Below, piece by piece: positions 6,926-11,477 of a stretch of 11,477 nucleotides of DNA (its first letter is position 1; each line of letters starts with the position of its first letter). The DNA lies in assembly GCA_036796435.1 (NCBI GenBank), contig DAIRCY010000078.1, forward strand, positions 1-11,477, written 5' to 3'. Position numbers and translations under genes: made by a program. The stretch comes from JAJYVT01 sp036796435. Lineage in GTDB: Bacteria; Actinomycetota; Acidimicrobiia; Acidimicrobiales; RAAP-2. The notes under the pieces were generated by a model that saw only the letters and a program-made list of their open reading frames with translations, was not told the DNA's origin and searched no databases.

Positions 6926-7354
6926 ATGCTGCGGATGCCGCGCGATGTGTACCTGCAGATGGTGGCGCACTGCATCACCGGGCTCCCTGACGAGGCCTGC
7001 GGGATCCTCGCCGGCGACCAGGCCACGGGCAGCGTCGCCAGGCTCTACCAGACGCCGAATGCCTCAGCCTCCGCTCGTGTCTACTCGGTCGACTCACGCG
7101 ACCTCCTCCAGGTCGACCGGGACGCCGAGCGCAACGGCATCACCCTGATCGGGGTCTTCCATTCGCACACGCACACCGACGCCTACCCGTCACCGACCGA
7201 CGTCGACCAGGCGCCGGACCCCGAATGGCACTACGTGGTCGTCTCCCTCCGTGACACGCACCCGGTCGTCCGCAGCTATCGGATCGCAGGCGGCAGGGTC
7301 GAGGAAGAGTCGGTGATCGTCCTCGGCCAGGCGGCCGTCGCCATCGCCGTCTGA
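6926..7354 (+). CDS. mec: Mec-type JAMM/MPN metallopeptidase, CysO-cysteine hydrolase
   Basis: Zinc peptidase that releases cysteine from the C-terminus of the sulfur-carrier protein CysO. The JAMM motif is complete in 142 residues: E23 in DEACGILAG, then H79-S-H81, S89 and D92 (HSH-x7-S-x2-D). This short single-domain form matches Mec (Rv1334) of Mycobacterium tuberculosis. ATG at 6926 is chosen because the alignment to the family begins there; TACGCT (6911-6916) lies 9 nt upstream. The next genes are cysO and cysM, the same order as in M. tuberculosis, which strongly supports the role. The 98 nt upstream hold an out-of-frame Cys-rich ORF that overlaps this start. Confidence 0.92.
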   Translation: MLRMPRDVYLQMVAHCITGLPDEACGILAGDQATGSVARLYQTPNASASARVYSVDSRDLLQVDRDAERNGITLIGVFHSHTHTDAYPSPTDVDQAPDPEWHYVVVSLRDTHPVVRSYRIAGGRVEEESVIVLGQAAVAIAV

Positions 7355-7366
7355 GCCCGCCCGCCC

Positions 7367-7407
7367 GTCCGGCCCGCCCGCCCGGCTGTCCGGCCCGCCC
7401 GCCCGGC
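7367..7407 (+). repeat. Two-copy GC-only 20-bp direct repeat after mec
   Basis: A 20-nt unit that begins GTCCGGCCCGCC and ends CCCGGC occurs at 7367-7386 and identically at 7388-7407, separated by one T. It lies between the mec stop and the cysO promoter and is itself built from CCCG steps. It is probably a replication-slippage product; no function is evident. Confidence 0.8.
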
Positions 7408-7409
7408 CC

Positions 7410-7433
7410 GTTAGAATCCAGACCTAACAGGTC
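7410..7433 (+). promoter_or_regulatory. Probable cysO promoter with palindromic operator
   Basis: TAGAAT (7412-7417) is a 5-of-6 match to the -10 consensus in an otherwise GC-only stretch, giving a start near 7424. Directly over that start is the perfect palindrome GACCT-AAC-AGGTC (7421-7433). GTTAG/CTAAC (7410-7414 and 7424-7428) is a second, overlapping inverted repeat. The position is typical for a repressor site, perhaps for sulfur or cysteine control, but the regulator is unknown. Confidence 0.5.
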
Positions 7434-7440
7434 AACTATT

Positions 7441-7462
7441 CGGGCGGCCTGTGGTCCGCCCG
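7441..7462 (+). promoter_or_regulatory. 5' UTR hairpin ahead of cysO
   Basis: Perfect 7-bp stem CGGGCGG / CCGCCCG with an 8-nt loop, ending 5 nt before the GGGAGG ribosome binding site of cysO. It would lie within the leader of a transcript starting near 7424. It could influence translation or mRNA stability. Confidence 0.5.
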
Positions 7463-7477
7463 CAACCGGGAGGTGCC

Positions 7478-7759
7478 GTGTCCAACGCAGTCGACGTCCG
7501 TCTGCCGACCGTGCTCCGTTCGCAGGCCGGGGGGCAGTCCACCGTGAAGGTGACGGCCTCGACGATCGGGGACGTGCTGCGCGAACTCGTGAGCGAGTTC
7601 CCCGGGATGTCCGGCCAGCTACTGAACGAGGACGGGTCGCTCCATCGTTTCGTGAACGTATACGTGAACGACGACGACGTCCGGTACCTCGACGCTCTCG
7701 AGACCCCCGTGAGGGAGGGTGACGAGGTATCGCTCCTTCCTGCGGTGGCCGGCGGCTGA
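7478..7759 (+). CDS. cysO: CysO, ubiquitin-like sulfur-carrier protein (ThiS/MoaD family)
   Basis: Small beta-grasp protein whose C-terminal glycine is converted to a thiocarboxylate and gives its sulfur to CysM, ending up joined to cysteine. The 93 residues have the family features VRLPTVLRSQAGG (7-19), LHRFVNVYVNDDDVRYL (55-71) and the C-terminus GDEVSLLPAVAGG with the required Gly-Gly tail exposed at the end. These are nearly the same landmarks as in M. tuberculosis CysO. GTG at 7478 follows GGGAGG (7468-7473) by 4 nt and gives the usual N-terminus. It lies between mec and cysM; the activating enzyme (MoeZ-like) is not in this window. Confidence 0.94.
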   Translation: MSNAVDVRLPTVLRSQAGGQSTVKVTASTIGDVLRELVSEFPGMSGQLLNEDGSLHRFVNVYVNDDDVRYLDALETPVREGDEVSLLPAVAGG

Positions 7760-7778
7760 GGGCTGCCGCGCCCGGCCG

Positions 7779-8744
7779 GTGGCGTCACACCGCAGCATCC
7801 TCGACCTGATCGGGGACACCCCCCTCGTCGAGGTGAGCGAGCTCAGCCCGAACCCGGCCGCGCGCGTCTTTCTCAAGCTGGAGGGGCAGAACCCGGGCGG
7901 CTCGGTGAAGGACCGCATCGCCCTCGCCATGGTCGAAGATGCCGAGAAGTCCGGAATCCTGCGGCCGGGCGAGCCCGGGCAGGTGATCCTCGAGCCGTCG
8001 TCTGGCAACACGGGGATCGGCCTGGCGCTCGTGTGCCGCGTGAAGGGGTACCGGCTCAAGGTCGTGGTGCCGGAGAACGTCTCTCCCGAGCGGCGGCAGC
8101 TGCTCGAGGTGTGGGGGGCAGAGGTCATCGAGTCTTCCGGCGCCGAAGGCTCCAACGGCGCGGTGCGCGTGGCGCAGCAGCTCGCCGCCGCCCACGCCGA
8201 CTGGGTCTTCCTCTACCAGTACGCCAACCCGGCCAATCCCCGCGCCCACTACGAGCAGACCGGGCCCGAGATCTGGCGGGACTGCCCCGAGGTCACCCAC
8301 TTCGTCGCGGGCCTCGGCACGTCGGGGACGCTGCTCGGCGCGGGGCGGTTCCTGAAGGAGCGGAATCCCGCCTTGCAGATCTGGGCGGTCGAGCCGCCGG
8401 CGGGGGAGACCGTCGCGGGGCTTCGCAGCCTGGACGAGGGGTACATCCCGCCTATCTTCGAAGAGCTCGGCGGCGGTGCACTGCTCGACCGCAAGACTGT
8501 CGTCCGGCCGAGGGAGTCGATCGAATGGGTGCGCCGCCTCGCCGACGTCGGCATCTTCGCGGGCTTGTCGACGGGGGCGGCGATGGCAGGGGCCGCCCGC
8601 TGCGCCGCGCAACTCGGTGACGCCGCACAGGCGACGATCGTGGTGGTCTCCCCCGACGGGGGGTGGAAGTACCTGTCGACCGCGGCGTGGACCGGCGACG
8701 TCGACGCGGTCGCCGAGCGGGCCGGGTCGACCGTCTACTTCTGA
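7779..8744 (+). CDS. cysM: CysM, PLP-dependent cysteine synthase using CysO thiocarboxylate
   Basis: Fold-type II PLP enzyme that joins an activated serine to the sulfur on CysO. K44 in GGSVKDR forms the Schiff base; SSGNTG (74-79) and GLGTSGT (178-184) bind substrate and cofactor phosphate. R216 in GLRSLDEG aligns with Arg220 of M. tuberculosis CysM, which selects O-phosphoserine, so this enzyme probably uses O-phosphoserine as well. The length of 321 residues is normal. GTG at 7779 is 19 nt after the cysO stop; no good Shine-Dalgarno was seen, so translation may be coupled to cysO. A GTG at 7719 in the same frame would add 20 residues with no family support. Confidence 0.93.
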   Translation: MASHRSILDLIGDTPLVEVSELSPNPAARVFLKLEGQNPGGSVKDRIALAMVEDAEKSGILRPGEPGQVILEPSSGNTGIGLALVCRVKGYRLKVVVPENVSPERRQLLEVWGAEVIESSGAEGSNGAVRVAQQLAAAHADWVFLYQYANPANPRAHYEQTGPEIWRDCPEVTHFVAGLGTSGTLLGAGRFLKERNPALQIWAVEPPAGETVAGLRSLDEGYIPPIFEELGGGALLDRKTVVRPRESIEWVRRLADVGIFAGLSTGAAMAGAARCAAQLGDAAQATIVVVSPDGGWKYLSTAAWTGDVDAVAERAGSTVYF

Positions 8745-8750
8745 GCGCTC

Positions 8751-8756
8751 TACCTT
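8751..8756 (+). promoter_or_regulatory. Probable -10 element of the metallo-beta-lactamase-fold gene
   Basis: TACCTT ends 7 nt before GTG at 8764 and starts 6 nt after the cysM stop. No Shine-Dalgarno is present. The spacing fits an internal leaderless promoter within the operon; no clear -35 element was seen. Confidence 0.4.
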
Positions 8757-8763
8757 GGCCGGC

Positions 8764-9567
8764 GTGGAGGCCACCCCGGGCAACCTGTCCGACCCCGCTG
8801 CCGCCTCGCTCACGGTCCTCGGCTGCGACGGCGGCTACCCAGGCCCCGGCGGCGCCGCGAGCGGGTACCTCGTCGAAGCCGGAGGCGTGACCATCTGGCT
8901 CGACGCCGGCCCCGGCACCTTCGCCAATCTCCAGCTGGTCACCGATCCCGCCCGCGTCGACGCGGTCTTCCTGTCCCACGAGCACCCGGACCACTGGAGC
9001 GACGTCAACTCCTTTGCGGTGTGGTGGCTCGACCACCATCCGGCGCGCGGCGCGGTTCTCGTCTACGCCCCGCCCGGTCTGCGAGAGCACTGCTACTTCG
9101 GGGACGACCCCTCACTTCTGTGGCAGGAGGTCGAGCCTTCCGACCGGATCGCCGTTGCCCCACGCGACGGGGAGGGCGCCGGCGTCGTCTGCTCCTTCAG
9201 TGCGACTGATCACGGACCGCCGACCCTCGCCGTGAGGATGGACGTCGCGGGCGTCCAGGGCATCGCAGCGGCCGGCCGGTCGCTCGCCTACAGCGCGGAC
9301 ACCGGGCCCGACTGGTCGCCCGAGGAGCTCGGCGCGGACATCGGGCTCCTCGTGTGCGAGGCGACCTACACCCGCGACCACGAAGGCGAAGGGCGTCACC
9401 TGAGCGGGCGCCAGGCCGGCACGGCGGCGGCGGAGGCGGGCATCGGACGGCTCGTGCTCACGCACCGGCGGCCGTCGGTCCCGGAGGACGCGCTCGCAGC
9501 CGAAGCGGACGAGGCGTTCGGGCGACCGGTCCACCAGGCGGTGCCGGGCAAGGTCTTCGAGTGGTGA
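8764..9567 (+). CDS. Metallo-beta-lactamase-fold hydrolase, Rv1339-like
   Basis: Di-metal hydrolase, 267 residues. The start LGCDGGYPGPGGAASGYLVE (19-38) is the pattern of the Rv1339-like group. Metal ligands are visible: H72, H74, D76 and H77 in SHEHPDHWSD, then H150 (ATDH), D179 (SADTG) and H234 (LTHRRP). The M. tuberculosis relative has been reported as a cyclic-nucleotide phosphodiesterase; whether this one acts on cAMP or on RNA-like substrates cannot be read from the sequence. GTG at 8764 has TACCTT 7 nt upstream. It lies between cysM and rph, as Rv1339 lies before rphA, but the rhomboid and murI genes that separate cysM from it in M. tuberculosis are absent here. Confidence 0.88.
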   Translation: MEATPGNLSDPAAASLTVLGCDGGYPGPGGAASGYLVEAGGVTIWLDAGPGTFANLQLVTDPARVDAVFLSHEHPDHWSDVNSFAVWWLDHHPARGAVLVYAPPGLREHCYFGDDPSLLWQEVEPSDRIAVAPRDGEGAGVVCSFSATDHGPPTLAVRMDVAGVQGIAAAGRSLAYSADTGPDWSPEELGADIGLLVCEATYTRDHEGEGRHLSGRQAGTAAAEAGIGRLVLTHRRPSVPEDALAAEADEAFGRPVHQAVPGKVFEW

Positions 9568-9569
9568 CC

Positions 9570-9587
9570 CCGCCGCAGTCGCGGCGG
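9570..9587 (+). promoter_or_regulatory. Hairpin ahead of rph
   Basis: Perfect 7-bp stem CCGCCGC / GCGGCGG with a 4-nt AGTC loop, 2 nt after the preceding stop codon. There is no T-run, so it is a weak terminator at most. A TACTGT element (9597-9602) follows, which could start the rph-rdgB transcript near 9609. Confidence 0.4.
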
Positions 9588-9652
9588 TGGGCCCGGTACT
9601 GTCTCGCCGGCGTCGCGCCTGCGGCGCGGAGGACTCGAGAAGGGGACGAAGC

Positions 9653-10441
9653 GTGACCACCGACAGGGGCAGCGCGGCACCCGAACCCCCGGTCCCGGAC
9701 CCTCGCGTGCTCCGGGCGGACGGACGCGCGCTCGACGAGCTGCGACCGGTCACCTTCCAGCGCGACTTCACCGTCTTCGCTCCCGGTTCGGTGCTCGTCT
9801 CGATGGGCCACACCAAGGTGCTTTGCACGGCATCGGTCGAAGAACGCGTCCCGCCGTGGATGCGCGGCAGCGGCCGCGGCTGGGTGACGGCAGAGTACTC
9901 GATGCTGCCGGGATCGACCTCCGAGCGAGCGACGCGCGAGGCGGCCAAAGGGAAGCAGTCGGGGCGGACCCAGGAGATCCAGCGGCTCATCGGCCGGTCG
10001 CTCCGCGCGGTCTGCGACCTCACGGCGCTCGGCGAGCTCCAGGTGACGGTGGACTGTGACGTCCTCCAAGCGGACGGCGGCACGAGGACGGCGTCGATCT
10101 GCGGGGCCTACCTCGCGCTCCACGACGCGTTCACCCGGTACGTCGCGACGGGCAAGTTGCGCGTCCATCCGTTGAACGACGCCGTCGCCGCGGTATCGGT
10201 CGGCATCGTCGAGGCCGTTCCCATGCTCGACCTGCCCTACGCCGAGGACTCGCGTGCCGAGGTCGACATGAACGTCGTCATGACCGGGTCGGGCCGCTTC
10301 GTGGAGGTGCAAGGGACCGCCGAGGGCTTGCCGTTCAGCCGCGACGAGCTCGACGAGCTCCTCGGGCTCGCAGGGCGCGGCATCGAACGGCTTCTCGCGA
10401 TGCAAGACGCCGTCCTGGCAGAGCCGCCCCCACCTCGGTGA
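9653..10441 (+). CDS. rph: Ribonuclease PH
   Basis: Phosphate-dependent 3'-5' exoribonuclease that trims tRNA 3' ends; normally a hexamer. The 262 residues contain RADGRALDELRPV (21-33), VLCTASVEERVPPW (57-70), GWVTAEYSMLPG (76-87), then SERATREAAKGKQSGRTQEI (90-109) with the conserved arginines, and the phosphate-site region VDCDVLQADGGTRTAS (133-148). GTG at 9653 is chosen because AAGGGG (9640-9645) ends 7 nt upstream. The N-terminal 18 residues before the domain are a proline-rich, poorly conserved lead. Its stop overlaps the start of rdgB by 4 bp (GTGA), so the two are translationally coupled. Confidence 0.96.
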   Translation: MTTDRGSAAPEPPVPDPRVLRADGRALDELRPVTFQRDFTVFAPGSVLVSMGHTKVLCTASVEERVPPWMRGSGRGWVTAEYSMLPGSTSERATREAAKGKQSGRTQEIQRLIGRSLRAVCDLTALGELQVTVDCDVLQADGGTRTASICGAYLALHDAFTRYVATGKLRVHPLNDAVAAVSVGIVEAVPMLDLPYAEDSRAEVDMNVVMTGSGRFVEVQGTAEGLPFSRDELDELLGLAGRGIERLLAMQDAVLAEPPPPR

Positions 10442-11058
10442 GCGCCGCGTTCACCCTGGTCACGGCCAGTGCGAACCCTCACAAGGCGGCGGAGATCCGT
10501 GAGATCCTCGCCCGCGCCGGCGACGTCACGCTCCTTCCCCGGCCCGACGACGTCCCCGATGTCGAAGAGACCGGCGACACCCTCGAGGAGAACGCGCGGC
10601 TGAAAGCCACCGCGCTCGCCGAGGCGACGGGCATGCCCGCGGTCGCCGACGACACGGGCCTCGAGGTCGAGGCGCTCGGCGGCGCGCCCGGCGTCTACTC
10701 CGCGCGCTATGCCGGCGCCCACGCGACGTACGCCGACAACGTGGCGAAGCTGCTCGCCGAGCTCGCAGCGCTCGCGGACCGCGGCGGGGCGCGCCGCGCC
10801 CGCTTCCGTTCCGTGGCCCTCGTGAGGTTCCCCGACGGACGCGAGCTGTGGCGCGAGGGGACCGTGGACGGCTGGATCGCCGATGGCCCGCGTGGGGAAG
10901 CCGGCTTCGGGTACGACCCGGTGTTCGTGCCAGAGGAGGGTGACGGGCGGACCTTCGCCGAGCTCGACGCCGAGGAGAAGCACGCGATCTCCCACAGGGG
11001 GCGCGCGTTCCGCGCGCTCGCCGAGGCGCTCCGTGACGCAGGCGAAGTCACCGCGTGA
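10438..11058 (+). CDS. rdgB: XTP/dITP diphosphatase (RdgB/HAM1 family)
   Basis: House-cleaning enzyme that hydrolyses dITP, XTP and related deaminated purine nucleotides to monophosphates and diphosphate. The 206 residues show SANPHK (11-16), ENARLKA (51-57) and ADDTGLEVEALGGAPGVYSARYAG (70-93) with the metal and catalytic acidic residues. GFGYDPVF (156-163) and ISHRGRA (184-190) complete the family signature. The GTG start overlaps the rph stop as GTGA, so no separate ribosome binding site is needed. This rph-rdgB pairing is common in bacteria. Confidence 0.96.
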   Translation: MSAAFTLVTASANPHKAAEIREILARAGDVTLLPRPDDVPDVEETGDTLEENARLKATALAEATGMPAVADDTGLEVEALGGAPGVYSARYAGAHATYADNVAKLLAELAALADRGGARRARFRSVALVRFPDGRELWREGTVDGWIADGPRGEAGFGYDPVFVPEEGDGRTFAELDAEEKHAISHRGRAFRALAEALRDAGEVTA

Positions 11059-11065
11059 GGGCTGA

Positions 11066-11081
11066 GGCATCCCGGGGTGCC
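11066..11081 (+). terminator. Weak hairpin after rdgB
   Basis: GGCATC and GGTGCC can pair around CCGG, 7 nt after the rdgB stop, with one G-T wobble. No T-run follows. It may stabilise or partly end the operon transcript. Confidence 0.3.
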
Positions 11082-11105
11082 GCGCGAAGTCCCTGCTCTG
11101 CCCTA

Positions 11106-11134
11106 TTGGAGGATTCGCCCGAAAGGCACAGAAT
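11106..11134 (+). promoter_or_regulatory. Candidate promoter of the downstream short transcript
   Basis: TTGGAG (11106-11111) and CAGAAT (11129-11134) are 17 bp apart; the latter matches 4 of 6 consensus -10 bases. Transcription would begin near 11141, about 49 nt ahead of the short ORF. Confidence 0.35.
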
Positions 11135-11189
11135 GGCCACGAGGGCGCGATCCGAACGACCGGCCCGATCAACGGAAGGGAGCTTGCGA

Positions 11190-11234
11190 ATGACTTCGAC
11201 GAGCTCGACCGAGGAGGGCGGTCCGCCGGGTTAG
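11190..11234 (+). CDS. 14-codon short ORF with strong ribosome binding site
   Basis: ATG at 11190 lies 7 nt after GGAAGGGAG (11174-11182), one of the best Shine-Dalgarno sequences in the window. The peptide is MTSTSSTEEGGPPG, stopping at TAG. It has five Ser/Thr codons in succession and ends in Pro-Pro-Gly, a sequence known to slow ribosomes. It is too short for any fold. The hairpin 5 nt after its stop and the terminator at 11402-11430 suggest a leader peptide, but a small functional peptide or an accidental ORF remains possible. Confidence 0.4.
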   Translation: MTSTSSTEEGGPPG

Positions 11235-11239
11235 GGGCA

Positions 11240-11260
11240 CGCCGCCCTGCTGTGGCGGCG
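11240..11260 (+). promoter_or_regulatory. Hairpin directly after the 14-codon ORF
   Basis: Perfect 7-bp stem CGCCGCC / GGCGGCG with a 7-nt loop, starting 5 nt after the stop codon. A ribosome held at the Pro-Pro-Gly end would cover part of it. Confidence 0.45.
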
Positions 11261-11401
11261 CCTTCCAGCCGGGGCCACGCGCCGTGCGGCGTTCGTTACG
11301 GGCCGCGGAGGTCCGGTCGACGACCGGCGAACAGACAGCGGCTCCCCACCATCGTGTCGCCGACCACGGCGCACGTCCCGGTGACCAGTGCACAGCAAAG
11401 G
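11261..11401. other. Non-coding stretch with possible RNA structure
   Basis: No convincing gene was found on either strand. It includes a 6-bp hairpin CCGGTC-gac-GACCGG at 11313-11327 and other GC-rich pairings. No tRNA, RNase P RNA, SRP RNA or T-box signature was recognised. Confidence 0.4.
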
Positions 11402-11430
11402 AAGAGGTCGGCCTTCGGGCCGGCCTCTTT
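11402..11430 (+). terminator. Intrinsic terminator with TTCG loop
   Basis: AAGAGGTCGGCC (11402-11413) and GGCCGGCCTCTT (11418-11429) form a 12-bp stem with one G-T wobble, closed by a TTCG tetraloop and followed by TTTCG-type sequence. It is the clearest Rho-independent terminator in the window. It would end the short transcript that starts near 11141, or read-through from rdgB. Confidence 0.85.
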
Positions 11431-11477
11431 CGTGTCCGGCACGGCGGACCCCGGGCCGGCTGCCGGACGCCGATGCA

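Noticed and set aside
7355..7410. Short GC-rich repeats considered as a CRISPR array
   Set aside because: Only two 20-bp copies separated by one base, with no spacers and no cas genes.
7719..7781. Upstream GTG start for CysM whose product would begin MTRY, as in M. tuberculosis CysM
   Set aside because: In M. tuberculosis MTRY leads directly into the domain, while here about 20 unrelated residues intervene and the region already codes the CysO C-terminus. The likeness is by chance.
11169..11393. 74-codon open frame on the minus strand
   Set aside because: GTG start without a ribosome site, no family likeness, and it overlaps the structured region and the short ORF on the other strand.

Overview
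The window is very GC-rich, with tightly packed genes, frequent GTG/TTG starts and several genes that look leaderless (a TAnnnT-like hexamer 5-9 nt before the start codon). Together with a Mycobacterium-like order of cysteine genes (mec-cysO-cysM, then an Rv1339-like metallo-beta-lactamase-fold protein, rph and rdgB), this points to an actinobacterium. I would guess an acidimicrobial-type or other uncultured lineage, but the sequence alone does not prove it.

Layout. 1-3315 (minus): a membrane O-acyltransferase with the beginning of an SGNH domain, cut by the left edge, preceded by a short alanyl-tRNA synthetase of unusual type with no C-terminal C-Ala domain. 3316-4585 (plus): a promoter, a 23-codon leader ORF, a hairpin, then the ribosome assembly GTPase gene rsgA, which carries a -1 frameshift between its OB-fold and its GTPase part. 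4593-5712: a nitroreductase (minus) and a nitrobindin-like haem protein (plus), divergent from a 79-bp spacer; the nitrobindin C-terminus has been changed by a 17-bp tandem duplication. 5755-6761 (minus): the trans-translation module, smpB followed by the tmRNA gene ssrA and a strong hairpin. 6926-11058 (plus): mec, cysO, cysM, the metallo-beta-lactamase-fold gene, rph and rdgB. 11059-11477: no large gene, but what looks like a separate short transcript with a promoter, a 14-codon ORF with a very good ribosome binding site, a hairpin just after its stop, and a clear intrinsic terminator.

How the genes work together. CysM makes cysteine from an activated serine (probably O-phosphoserine, from a conserved arginine) with sulfur carried as a thiocarboxylate on CysO; Mec then cuts the cysteine off CysO. 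SmpB and tmRNA rescue stalled ribosomes. RNase PH trims tRNA 3' ends, and RdgB removes deaminated purine nucleotides. No mobile element, CRISPR array, tRNA or rRNA gene was seen.

The most unusual points are the short Patescibacteria-like AlaRS, the broken rsgA frame, the duplication-made tail on the nitrobindin, the LAYAA-ending tmRNA tag, the palindrome at the cysO promoter, and two short ORF-plus-hairpin leader arrangements (3414-3510 and 11190-11260).
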